Shown here: one piece after another, positions 34,622 to 46,543 of the stretch
How positions within the stretch are numbered: position 1 is the first letter of the stretch
Layout of the letters: each line of letters opens with the position of its first letter
Assembly (NCBI GenBank): GCA_949357655.1
Contig: CASHTG010000010.1
Span: 682,001-746,000 of the forward strand
Source: Parascedosporium putredinis
Taxonomy: Eukaryota > Ascomycota > Sordariomycetes > Microascales > Microascaceae
Direction: 5' to 3'
Length of the DNA stretch: 64,000 nt
Notes under the pieces: model-generated
The model's input: only the letters and a program-made list of their open reading frames with translations
Told to the model about the DNA's origin: nothing
Databases searched by the model: none
Position numbers and translations under genes: made by a program

Positions 34622-36089
34622 ATGTCTGCAGCCGTTCTTAGCCACACGACGCCCGCCGCCCTCCGACCGGGGCCCCTGGTCAGCCTGACATTACTTACGC
34701 CCCCGACTTTGCCAAGTATCAGGCCCGGGCCGCCGCGCGATTGGGCCAGGGTGGCTTGGCATCCACGCTGCCAGAGGGTTTCCCCGAGAAGCTCACGGGG
34801 ATTTGGTCTGGGAGGGCGAGACCCTCTCGCAGACGTACGATTGGACCTATGTTCTTAGTGCTGAGCAGCTCGTGGAAATTGATGAGGCTCTGAGGCATTT
34901 TAAATGTGAGTCCATATCAAGACCTCGTTGCTCTCTAGAACATGTGAGAATTAGACATGGCTGACACGATAGGGAGTCTCTCAGCGCTCGATCTACAGCT
35001 TGGCCACGTCTCGGCCGAGACCTTCCCGCTCCCAACCCTAAGACTGGAGCTCCGCCGCCTCTCAAACGAGCTCCACAACGGCCACGGCTTCTTCGTCATC
35101 CGCGGCATCCAAGTCGACAAGCACACGCGCCAAGACAACCTCATCATCTACGCCGGCGTCTCCGCCCACATCGCTGCGATCCGAGGCCGCCAAGACTCCC
35201 TCTACCAGGGCAAGCCCGCCGCCGTCGTGGTCACGCACATCAAGAACCTCAGCACCCCGGCACTGACGGCGTCATCGGCAGCCCGGCCTACACCACGGAC
35301 CGGCAAGTCTTCCACACCGACTCGGGCGATATCGTCTCCTTTTCGCGCTCGAGACGGCGCACGAGGGCGGCGCCAGCAAGCTCGCCAGCACGTGGCGGGT
35401 GTACAACCAGCTCGCCGCCACGAGGCCCGACCTCGTGCGCACGCTCGCCGAGCCCTGGAACGTGGAAATCTTTGGCAACAAGGGCCGCTGGTTCGTCTCC
35501 CGCCCCCTTCTCTACCACCAGCCCGCGTCCGGGTCCGCCCCCGAGCGCGTCGTCTTGCAGTACGCCCGTCGCCAATTCGTCGGGTTCGGGGCGCTGCCGC
35601 GAAGTGCCGCGATCCCGCCCATCACGGAGGCGCAGGCCGAGGCGCTCGACGCGCTACACTTTTGGGGAGAAGTTTTGCGTGTCGACGGGGTTCGAAAAGG
35701 GGGACATACAATACGTCAACAACTTGGCTGTTTTCCACGCGCGGGACGGATATCGCGACTCGGATACGAAACAGTAAGCACCACCCTCTCTCTGCCCCTT
35801 CTTCCTGTAGCTTCTTTCCTTTTTTTTTTTTTCTCTCTGTGCCTTCGTTTTCATTTCTCCGAGGGTTTCTCCATGTGGATAACGTCACCGACCACGATGC
35901 TAACGCAAGCAGACGCCACCTGGTGAGGCATTGGCTGCGCGACCCTGAACATGCTTGGGTGACCCCGAACCTCTCCAGGAGCGTTGGTCGTTCCTGTACG
36001 ATGAAATCACGCCAGAGTCCCAGGTGTTCCCTCTCGAACCCTACATACGAAGCGAAAGTTCCGTCCAAGCCAAGACAGCTAGCACTTGA
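34622..36089 (+). CDS. TauD/TfdA-family Fe(II)/2-oxoglutarate dioxygenase
   Basis: Exons 34622-34905, 34973-35773 and 35913-36089, with GTGAGT and GTAAGC donors and a GCTAACG branch in intron 2. The order is an N-terminal helical part (YDWTYVLSAEQLVEID), then LSNELHNGHGFFVIRGI, then the metal-binding HTD motif inside TTDRQVFHTDSGDIVS, and the distal His in NNLAVFHARDGYRD, followed by HLVRHWLRDPEHAW and a PESQVFPLEPYIRS tail. Frames switch at G4 34797-34800, C4 35255-35258, T4 35340-35343 and C4 35963-35966. Relatives hydroxylate taurine, alkylsulfonates or other small acids, and cleavage of a sulfonate releases sulfite. The substrate is not proven by sequence. The adjacent Ssu1-like exporter makes a sulfonate plausible. 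Confidence 0.85.
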
Positions 36090-37108
36090 AATCCGCCGGG
36101 GATGGGGAGACCGTTTGATCCGACCTGTCACAAACGGAGTAGCTCCCCACACAAGCTAGTTTCTATTTTTCTTCTGTTTCCCATCCCATATCCCATGCAG
36201 CCCAGGGAGTTGGTAGCGAATCCTTGTCATGAAATAGTAATAAAACCCTTTCTTGTGGGGTCAAGTACTTTTTATCTTATTTTTCTTTGGTCGAATCTCA
36301 TCGCATCGCGACTCGGTGGAGGCAACGCAAACCGTAAAAATCAATGACCCCCATGCCACCAAGTCCGCGCGCCATCCTTTAGAGTGTATAATCGCGGGTG
36401 ATATCGTGGTATTCAAAGCTCCCACCTCGCAGATTCATCTTCCTTCTCTTGGCGCTTATGATGGAAAAGTTCCAATATCAACCCCCGCCCCCTTCCTGTG
36501 TAACGTTTGGTACCGTAAATACCCATGGTACTGCAGCCAGTGGGCGGGTCGTCGTGCTCCGAGGAAGCATTGCGTGCTCGCCGGGCCCCATGCGTCGGGA
36601 AATAGACAACATTGAACCCTCCCTTCCCACCCGCATCGGGCAGGTCAACCTGCGATCCCGAACCCGCCAAGTCCCGACCGCCCAGCCAACAATATCCAGG
36701 CCGCAGGTTCAGGAGGGATCGAATCCGCGGGCTTGGCCCGAATGTCGAGTTTGGTTACGGCGATGGCGCAAGAGGAACTGCTAGTGACATTCCATGTTTA
36801 GTTTGAAGCATTTATCTGATATGACACGGGATCTTTTCGCCGCCTTTTGTTTTTCGGGATTTCTTTCGCATTTTGGTGGGCGCGAAGATTAGTCGGATTT
36901 TCCTGCCTCGACTTGGAGCTTTTTCTTGCTTTTGTCTCCCGCGCCAGATCAACTTTTGGTGCCCCTAGGGAAGCGCGTCGTTTATTTTATCCCCCCTTTT
37001 CTGAGCGCGCGAATCAAGCCCCCAAGATAATACTATAATATTCTCCGAGCTTAACATCCCCGGCCAGCCAAAAACCACTGCCGAGACGCTAACGTGCGCT
37101 AAATTCGA
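36090..37108. other. Intergenic, no gene seen
   Basis: About 1 kb. Open frames here are short and overlapping. Likely 3' flank of the TauD-type gene and promoter of the amino-acid permease. Confidence 0.45.
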
Positions 37109-39572
37109 ATGGTGCTCTCCCAGCTGAAAGCCCGCCTTGGTGGCGGCGGGGGCGGCTCCGCGGAATCCCAGCCCCGGCACGCCTACCCGGCCGAAGCCAC
37201 CACTGGCGAGCAGTCCGACTCTGAAGCGTCCGTCCTCCGCGACGGCGATCTTGCCTACGTCCGCGTCAAGGGCGGCAATGGATCGTTGCCATCGTACCAG
37301 GAGGCCGTTGGCGCGCCCGTGGAGGGTTTATCGCCGCTGGGTTACGATGTCGGGTGGGCGACCGTCATCTTCCTCAACGTCAACCAGATGATTGGCAGCG
37401 GTATCTTCTCAACGCGTGAGTTTCGATTTCTTTCCCCGTCGCCACCCGTTGGTACCTATGTTTTGACTGACGATTCGATTTGTTCTTACGACTGGACACA
37501 GCGGGCACGATTTTGAAAAACACCGGATCGGTGGGCCTCGCCCTCATCTACTGGGTCATCGGCTTCATCATGGCCGTTGCCGGCTTCGCGACATACCTCG
37601 AATTCGCCAGCTACTTTCCCAACCGAAGCGGCTCCGAAGTCGTCTATCTCGAACAGGCGTATCCGCGCCCCCGCCACTTTTCCCCATCGCGTTTGCCGTC
37701 CAGACCGTGATCCTGTCCTTCAGCAGCAGTAACGCCATCGGTAAGAACATGAAGCCGCCGGGCAATACCAGGACATCAAGCGGCCGTCGCTCGTTACTTC
37801 TTGGGTGATGAAAAGGCAAACACAGGAAAATACTAATTCATGCTCTTTCTCCGTATACCAGTGCTCTCGAGATATCTGTGGCGCATCGCAGGCCAAACAC
37901 CCACGGCTTGGCAGATGAAAGGCGTTGCCATCGCCGCATATACATTCGCCGTTATTTGTAGGTTTCCCTACCGGTTTATTTACACCCAGACCTAGATTGC
38001 GTGAAAATAACTAACCCGAATAGGTGTGATCGCTCACAACAAATACTCCCTCTGGGCTGTGAATGTCTTTGGCACCATCAAAATCTTGACTCTCATCTTG
38101 TGAGGCTTACCCCCGTCCATACTTCTCAGGACAGGTCCCCTTATCAAGCAAGTTCAGTCGCTAACGAATCCTTTCTCCCATATAGCATCAGCATCACAGG
38201 TTTCGTCGTTCTCGGAAAGAACGTCGACCATATCCCGGACCCGGGCTTGAACTACCGCGACGCCTTTGCCGGCACGACAGACAACGGAAATGACCTCGCA
38301 GGAGCTCTTGTCAACATTGTCTTCTCCTACTCGGGCTACGCAAACGCCTTCAACGTCGTCAACGAGATTCAGAGACCCATCCCCGTCATCAGGAAGAACG
38401 GCATCATTTCCGTACTCCTCGTCGCCATCCTTTATATTTTCTGCAACATCGCATACTTTGCTGCCGGTAAGACCAACGCAATCCAATAGAAAGTGCAATG
38501 CAGTACATGCCTCCCCGATCAATGACTGACACGTATTTCTTTACTCCCATAGTGCCAAAGGACGAGTTCTCCAAGTCGGCCGAGATCGCGGCTGCAGTCT
38601 TTTTCAAGACCGTCTTCAAGACGCGCGGGGCCGAGATTGCGCTCAACGTGCTCGTCCTCATGAGTGCTTTTGGAAACTTGTTGGCCGTCTTGATCGGGCA
38701 TTCGCGGTTGATTAGGGAGGTTGGCAGGTCAGTAGAAGCCTACTTTTCTCTTTGACGCGGAAACCAAGTCACTAACGACGCACTCCTATGTTAGACAAGG
38801 CGTTCTCCCCTTCACCAATTTCTGGGTCTCCACCAAGCCCTTCGGCACTCCTCTGGGCCCGTACCTCCTCAAGTGGGGGATGACTTTCCTCATGATCGTC
38901 GCGCCCCCGCCGGTGATGCTTTCCAGTTCGGTATGTCTTTCGCTCCATCACAAGATGCTTGGAGAGAACACCACCTTCATCCAGTATACTAACCGATTTT
39001 TAAATAGTCGTCAGCCTCAAGGTATACCCCGACGCCATTTTCCACGTCCTGCTCGCGATCGGCCTCTACGTCGTACGCTACCGCCACAAGCGCGTGGGCC
39101 ATACCGAGACCGACTTCCGGGCCTGGGACGTGCTCGTCATCTTCTTCATCCTCGTACAGCTCTTTATCGCTGTGATGCCGTGGTGGCCGCCAAAGGGCGG
39201 CGCGTACGCTGGAGACGTCAGTTTCTGGTACGCCACGTATTGCGTCGTCGGCATCGCCATGTAAGTACAAGTCCCGTACATCGGATCCTCGCACCGGTCC
39301 GCATATACTGACGCAAGGCGCTGCTAGTTTCATTCTCTGCGGCATCTACTATGTCAGCTGGATTTACATTATCCCCGGTGGAGGGTTACGCCATTCGTGC
39401 AGAGATCGTTGACGTGGACAACAACGGCGCGTCGACACACCGCCTGATTCGGATCCCAAAGGACGAATTGGCTACCTGGGATGCGGAGCATGATGAAGCC
39501 GGCAATTTGAGACGGAGAAATGTGAGCAACGAGTCGGACAAAACTGAGGAAGTGGGAGAGAAGAATGCTTGA
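37109..39572 (+). CDS. L-type amino-acid transporter (APC superfamily, Mup1-like)
   Basis: ATG at 37109. The long hydrophilic, glycine-rich N-terminus is followed by a core split by at least seven introns (the first starts at 37416 with GTGAGT and ends at 37501). Helix 1 carries NQMIGSGIFSTPGTILKNTG, the APC signature. Later elements are YLEFASYFPNRSGSEVVYLEQAY, GALVNIVFSYSGYANAFNVVNEI, LNVLVLMSAFGNLLAVLIG and the C-terminal FILCGIYYVSWIYI. One-base losses occur at T4 37678-37681, C5 38904-38908 and C4 39373-39376. Fungal members include methionine permease Mup1 and low-affinity relatives. It acts at the plasma membrane. Substrate specificity cannot be read from sequence. Confidence 0.86.
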
Positions 39573-40642
39573 GACGTGTTAAAATGTCAAGGAGGGCAAG
39601 CATGTGGTTAATGCGTACATGTATCCTAGCTCTGTAAAGAGGGTTGGGGGTGAAGAGAATGACCCAAATTCCCTGTCCGAAGAATTGCGATATTGTGCTC
39701 CCCACAGTCTCCATTCTGCTCGTCATCTAAATGCCAGATATAAGCCTGTCCGTTTACCCTTTTGCTGGAGGATGCGGGTATTTCCCAATCCACCACTGGG
39801 CCGCGAACCAAAATGAATCCCTCTTGCCCGGCCTCCCAAAATTCCCGGGCAGTCGCTTCACGTAAGTGCCGAGTCTTTCTTTTCTCCAACCTGTTGGTGA
39901 GGATTGGGCATCCATGGTTGGCCGGCTGCAGGGCCAAGATGCCCCCTCCCCCTCCCCATCCAGCCTGACCCCGCTCGGTCCCGACAGCTTGGTAGCGAAA
40001 GGAAACGACAACCATGACTCAGTCCATCGTTGATGCTTCACCCAATGGAATGCCATCGCGGTTGGCCTGTGGCAGCGGAGATGGGGCGAGAGGCCGAGGC
40101 ATTTCACCATCCCGCGCAACATCATCCCACACCAACCGCGAAGGCCCCCTCCATGTACTCCAACGAACCGGTTTTGCGCAGACGCAGCTGTTTTTCTCAT
40201 CCGTGTGACTCCATCTGTACTACGATCGCTAGCCGGCCTTCAAGATGTGGCAGCCCCGCGCTTCGGGAGCGGACTCGCGCAGCGCGCCTCGCGGTACAAC
40301 GACGTGGCCCATCCACATCAGACGCGTCCCGGGCCGGAAACGAGGAGGCCCGCAACGCTTGATTTGCTGCGTGTGCATTACAATGTCCAACACTTGGAGA
40401 ATCTCCCACCCGTATTCGGTCCACTGCAGGTGTTGTGCTCCCATCCCAGTGCTTTGCGAACGTAATTTTTCTGATATTGATGGATCTAGGCAGAAGTTGA
40501 GATGTTCACTCCTGAGTAGCCCTTTTTTCATGGAACGGCCGTGATATATTTAACACAACCTGATTCCAGCTTTCTCGTTTTTTATTTATTTAATTATGCT
40601 AGTCAAGCGCCATTACCATTTCCTAGGAAGACTAGCACAATC
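39573..40642. other. Intergenic, no gene seen
   Basis: Open frames up to 148 codons on the minus strand (39754-40200) have no family resemblance and no splice support. They are treated as chance. Confidence 0.4.
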
Positions 40643-42100
40643 ATGGCTGCAATGCATGCACAACCGTCGGTACAGGAGATTCTGCCGCGCGTATTGCAAG
40701 ACCTAAAGACTTTGACGACGCAAGATGGATTTCAACAATTAACCAACTATGTCAACGAGCTTGCCCGGCTCCAAGCCAAGGTCCAAGATCAAGACACGGC
40801 TATAGACCTCCTAACGGGGAAAATGAAGGACAGGTTGGACGAAATGGAAGGCGACAAACAAAAGTTGAAGACCCTAAATGATAATCTAGCTGACACTCAG
40901 AAGAATCTGGCTATTTTCAAAAGCAGGCTGGTGAGGCCGAGGCTATCAAGACCAAGTTAGAAAGACAACTCGGCGATGAGAACAAGAGAGTGAACACACT
41001 CAGCAAGTATCGGGTGGAACTCCAAACGAAGCCCTTCATGATGTGAGAGGCCCCTACGCGTCGACGTATTATCGATCCAGCTAACCTGCTTCTGTCAACC
41101 TAGCCGTGAACAGTGGGCACAGCTCTATTCTTCTACGACACAGCTAGCCGAAAAGTATTTCGGCGGCGCCTGCAACGAACAACTACTCGGGCAGCCCAAG
41201 ATCTGGGAGCAGCTTCAGGATAATCCCTTATTGACAAAGGTTCCTATCCCCGTGTCTAATTCAGGGCCTGCCCGCAGGATACGCACCATCATCGCCATAA
41301 CCATCATAAGCAATGCTTTTGTCACGCACATCTTTCTTAAATTCGGGTTCGACAAGAGCATGAGAAAGCTAATGCTCAAGCTGGCCATAGCAAAGCCAGA
41401 TGATGAGGCTCACTGCCGCTCGTCGCTGCTTGGGATTCTTCGCTATTTACCAGGGTATGGGAAAGAGGATATCATTCGCTCAACAACCCAGGCTGTGGAG
41501 TCAGTGACTAGCACCCTTGGGCCGCTATTGGTATCCTCGGAGTATGATGAGTTTAGACAGAGCGTATCGAAGTTGTGTGAGGAAGCGACCGAAGCCTGGA
41601 ACCTGATTCAGCACGCCCAGCCATACTACGAAGCTCTTATGGATCTCGATTATGAAAAATGGGAGCTGATCGATGGCGATAGGGGGTTCTCCCACAAAGC
41701 CCAACAACTCCGAGAATGGTGATGCCGGTCATAAACCCAAGGCACCCGCCGACTCGCCACAGGTCAACGGCAAAGGAAAGGGCCGAGCCTCGCCGAGTCA
41801 GCTCTCGCCGAGACCCACGCTGCCAGTCTGGCCACTTTTGATCCTCCTCACGGAGGGCGAGACGTACACCTGCTTCATCGAGGGAAAAGCCCTGTTCCCG
41901 GAGCAAACCGAAGTTGCCCAAGCCGAAGTGAAAAGGCAGAGGCGCCAAAGTATTGTGGTGGAGAAGAAGAGTCCGAGTATGTTGAACGGGCGTTTTCGTC
42001 GTCCGAAGGGCCCTTGAGAAAGTCTTTGGACGTAACAGGCCAGAAAGGGCCCATCGGCGGGGTGGAATATGAAGCGACGCGGGTTATCACTGATGATTGA
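40643..42100 (+). CDS. Orphan coiled-coil protein, two exons
   Basis: ATG at 40643. Residues ~20-130 form a charged coiled coil (LARLQAKVQDQDTAIDLL; LNDNLADTQKNLAIF). An intron at about 41045-41103 has a GTGAGA donor, GCTAACC branch and CCTAG acceptor. After it come a globular helical region (EQWAQLYSSTTQLAEKYF; DEFRQSVSKLCEEATEAWN) and a disordered Pro/Ser/Lys tail. Frames switch at A4 40919-40922 and G5 41692-41696. A further switch downstream lets the frame run through EYVERAFSSSEGPL to the stop at 42098-42100. This is a type of lineage-specific Sordariomycete protein without known function. No signal peptide or membrane segment. Confidence 0.6.
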
Positions 42101-43706
42101 CGCCATTTATCGAGCGCTGTGGTATGTTCCTTGTGTTGTTGGGTTGAATTTGGCCACGAGGGTTGGTGAGGTTGATGGAATTTGGTCACGTCGTCCACCA
42201 ATACGCGTACCAACCCTCGCTTATCCAGAACTACTACGGATGTTTGTTATAAGCTACTCTGTTTAAATTTCATTTTCTCTTCCTCTTCCCACTATTTCCG
42301 TCTCCATAGAACAATACTGCAAATACCGGAGTGTTGCCATGAAACTGTTGAATTTGTAGACAAAAGAGTTCGTGTCCGTCTTGGGTGCGGTGCTACTCGG
42401 CGTACCATTCATGCAACTTATGGACGGCAGCTGGCCCGATCGGAGATACGGCACTTCACTGCATCTTTGGGGGTTTCAATGGCTTCTGGTCGATAAAGAC
42501 ATTACAACTTCACCCCACATCAGATCCCAATCGCGGCTCGAGGGTTCTGTCAAATCGCGCGACCCCCTCCTCAACATAATTGCTGCACAAGCACAAACTT
42601 GGGATAACGGCTTAACAGCATTCCCTGATCCTGGCCCGTCCCCGAGTCCATGGTCTCGTGCCTCGTTCTGAGTAACACAAACAGAGAAAAGAAGAATGAT
42701 AGAAAAAGGAAGAGGGAAAGAAAACGACAGCTAGGGGTGGGTTTGCTCTCCCCACACCTCCTCACTTCCGTATCTCGACCTCGAATTGGCTTGGAGATAA
42801 GATAACAAAGACGAGTGTCCGGTTTCAATTCCAACGCCTCGAGAAACAGAAAAAGGCCCCTACCTGTCGCTGATAAGCTTTTCCTGCCGGTTGCGGGGAA
42901 ATTTCGAGGGCCTGTGGGGGACGGCGAGGTGAGGCACACGAGCTCTGCGAATCATCCCTGTCAACCTGTGCGCCCAAAGTGTCACTGAGGGTGGGGGCGC
43001 ACCGCCGCTTCTCGGCGACGGCCATTGGGAGTTGGGAGCTTTGCTTGATTGATATCGAGAGCTCTGATAACACCGGCCCGTCCATTGGCCAGCCACCAAC
43101 AAAAATCCAATCCGCGCGACACCGTGACCACCTAGGCTAGTGAAGGGCCGTGGTTGATTCCCAGTGTATGTATGGTTCTCCTACAGATGTATTAGATGGA
43201 GTAGGAGATGGGGAAAGAAATAGAAAAAGAAAACGGTGGCGTTTGATCCCTGACTCCCAAACACCGACGAGAGGTGAAGCGTATCTCTGCAACCCAGCTC
43301 GGGCCTATCATGTTCACCCGATAATGCTTCCCACCTGTGCACCCTTTCTGTGAAGGAAACCTCGTGCAACCGATTAGCTATCCGTCCAAGGTCAAGCAGG
43401 CCGGGACCGAACGAAGCTATCAAGATGTCAAATATTTATAATTCCTCGGGGGCTCCACTCTCGGCAGACAGTCGCAGATCCGACAGCTTCCTCCACGATT
43501 TGTGTCTGGATGCGCCGCCGCCAAGTCGCCAAGTAAAAACCGTTGGCCGATCAATCCCAAGCCTACCTTTCTTCTATTGCTTCCTTTCTTTCCTTTTTTG
43601 GACATCCGCTGATCCATACGCGGCACGCCAAGAGCTCCTCCACATTTTTCGCCCACTTCTTTTGTGTTGCGCTGCGGTCTTAGCTCCTGGCTAAGCTTTT
43701 GCCAAG
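42101..43706. other. Long gene-free stretch
   Basis: About 1.6 kb with only short open frames. The last ~200 bases before 43707 are pyrimidine-rich (leader-like) and would serve the urea transporter. Confidence 0.45.
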
Positions 43707-46273
43707 ATGGCCCCGGCTCTGGACCAGTCCGTCGGATATGGCATCGTCCTTGGCGTTGGATTTCTCTTCGCCTTTGGCATGGTATGTGATGGCCCCAACA
43801 GTTCGGTTAATGTGGCTTGTGAATAGAGGAAGACTTGATACCTTTCCCTTGGGGGAAACCTTCAACTGGTACAATGGGGGAAGAAGAGGGAAAGTTGATT
43901 CACTAACGCATGCTGAACACCAAACCGTAGATGGCCGCCACTTATGTCCTCAAACGATACAAGAGGGAGGTGCAGACCTCGGAAATGTTCACCACCGCCG
44001 GCCGAACAGTCAAGAGCGGTCTCGTGGGATCAGCCGTGGTCTCGTCGTGGACGTGGGCTGCCACGCTGCTCCAAAGTTCCGGTATCTGCTACCGATACGG
44101 CGTGTCCGGGCCCTTTTGGTACGCGTCCGGCGCGACTGTTCAAATCCTGCTCTTCGCCACCTTGGCCATTGAGCTCAAGAGACGCGCGCCCAACGCCCAT
44201 ACTTTCCTCGAGGTGATCAAGGCGCGGTACGGCACCGTCGCTCACATCGTCTTCATCGTCTTCGGTCTCATGACCAGTACGTCCTGCTCTCTCCCTCTTC
44301 CATGGACGTCTCGAGGACGCTTCATGCACATGCGCCCTTTCTTCACACACTATCCCTTTAATTGTGCTAATGATGAGGGACAGACATCTTGGTCACCATG
44401 ATGCTCCTCGCCGGCGGTAGCGCTACCGTCAATGCGCTCACGGGCATGCCCACCGTCGCCGCAATCTACCTCCTCCCGCTCGGAGTCACCATGTATACTC
44501 TCTTTGGCGGTCTCAAGGCGACCTTCCTCACCGATTACATCCACACTCTGATCCTGCTCATCATCATCGCCATGTTCTCCTCACCGCCTACTCCACCTCC
44601 GACATCATCGGCAGCCCGAGCAGGATGTTTGAGCTTCTCCAGGAAGCTACAGAGAGGCACCCCGTCGCCGGAAACCAGGACGGCAGCTACCTCACAATGA
44701 GGTCGAGCGATGGCATCAAGTTTTTCGTCATCAACATTGGTACGTTTCTCCTCGCCCACTCAAGGGTAAAAGCCGAACGCTCGGCTAGACCCTCCAAGAG
44801 ATTGCGCTAATCTGATACAATTTAGTGGGCAACTTTGGAACCGTCTTCCTCGACAACGGCTACTACAACAAGGCCATTGCCGCCAGCCCAGTCCACGCCC
44901 TCCCCGGCTACCTCATTGGCGGTGTAAGGAAACCCTTCCTCATTTACTTCAATGCTGCCTATTGCGTTGTCCCTGGTCATGTACTAAACACAAAAGAAAC
45001 TAATCCACTCCCTGCTTTAGATCTCCTGGTTCCCCGTCCCGTTCCTCACAGCCACCACCATGGGCCTCACCGCCCTCGCCCTCGAGTCCAGCCCCTCCTT
45101 CCCCACCTACCCCAACCGCATCCCCGACGCCGAAGTCTCCGCCGGTCTGGCCCTCCCCTACGCCGCCGTCGCCCTCCTCGGCAAGGGCGGCGCCGTTGCC
45201 ACCCTCCTCATGGTCTTCATGGCCGTCACCAGCGCCTCCAGCGCCGAGCTCATCGCCGTCTCCTCCATATTCACCTACGACATCTACCGCACCTACATCA
45301 ACCCCAACGCCAGCGGCCGCCGCCTCATCGCCGTGTCCCACATCTCCGTCGTCTGCTACGCCCTCATCATCGCCTCCGCCTCCGTGGGCCTCTACTACAA
45401 CGGCATCTCCATGGGCTACATCTACGTCCTCATGGGCGTCCTCATCTCCGCAGCCGTGCTCCCCGCCACCCTGACTCTCCTCTGGAAGGGCCAGAATAAG
45501 TGGGCTGCCGCCCTCACCCCGCCCATCGGTACCGCTCTCGCCATCGTTGCCTGGCTCGTGACCGCCAAGAAGACGTGCGGAAAGCTCGATATTGAGTGCA
45601 CTGGCTCCAACGACCCCATGCTCGCGGGAAACGTCACCGCCCTGCTTGTCCCTGTCGTCCTCATCCCCATCTTCACCCTCATCTTTGGCCTTGACAAGTA
45701 CGACTGGCTGTCCATGGCCAACATCCGCAAGGCCGACGACCACGACGTCGCGGACCAAGCGGGCGTGGACCTCGAGGATGTTCCCGACGGTCATGTCGAT
45801 ACCGCGGCGGAGCATGAGGCCGAACAAAAGTCTCTCAAGAAAGCTCTCAAGATTTCGGTCTCTACCACCGTCTTCATGTAAGTGACGCAATCCAGATTTT
45901 AAAAATCCATGGACACGCTTCAAAAAGTCCACCTGGCTAACTCTTTATTTCACTTTCTACGCAGGACCATTGCCCTTCTTGTCCTGTGGCCCCTGCCCAT
46001 GTACGGCTCAAAGTATGTCTTCAGCAAGTCCTTCTTCACAGGCTGGGTCTCGGTCGCCATCATCTGGATCTTCGTCTCCATTATCCTCGTCGGCCTCCTC
46101 CCTCTCTGGGAAAGCCGCGAAACCATCATCTACACGACCAAGGCGATCTTTACCGGAAAGAAGCCCCCAAGCACACAGTCGCTCTTGCTACCGCAGAGCA
46201 CTCGGGCGATGATGCTGCCTCTTCGGAGAAGAAGGTGGAGGCCAAGGCCACCTCAACTTCCGTCTCCACTTAA
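43707..46273 (+). CDS. dur3: Dur3-type urea active transporter (sodium:solute symporter family)
   Basis: Exons 43707-43781, 43931-44276, 44384-44739, 44826-44934, 45021-45877 and 45965-46273, all GT-AG. The N-terminal MAPALDQSVGYGIVLGVG and RTVKSGLVGSAVVSSWTWAATLLQSS are hallmarks of fungal Dur3. Later ones are SGPFWYASGATVQILLFA, ALPGYLIGGISWFPVPFL, MVFMAVTSASSAELIAVSS and FTYDIYRTYINP. About 14 to 15 hydrophobic segments are present, as in the SSS family. One-base losses fall near 44574-44575 and at C5 46164-46168. It would import urea (and possibly polyamines) with H+ at the plasma membrane. In fungi the family is usually induced by nitrogen limitation. Confidence 0.92.
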
Positions 46274-46543
46274 GACCCTCGTGCGCTGGTGAGCACGTCG
46301 ATGCTGGTATTCGGGGGATATTTTGGAGGATGATACCATTGTAGTTAAGAGAAGTGTAGTTGAGCCAAGGGGAAAGAGTGTATTTAATTTACAAAATGAA
46401 AGAAATTATTTTCAATTCAGGCAATCTAGGATGTTTCGCTATGTGATATTAAAGGTTGCCAACAATCCTTTTGTTCTCCACCGCGACGATGAGGAAAGAT
46501 CCTTTTCAAGATCTGGGATGCTGAACCCATATTCGCTCCCATC

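Noticed and set aside
39754..40200. 148-codon minus-strand frame
   Set aside because: No resemblance to any family and several overlapping frames; probably chance.
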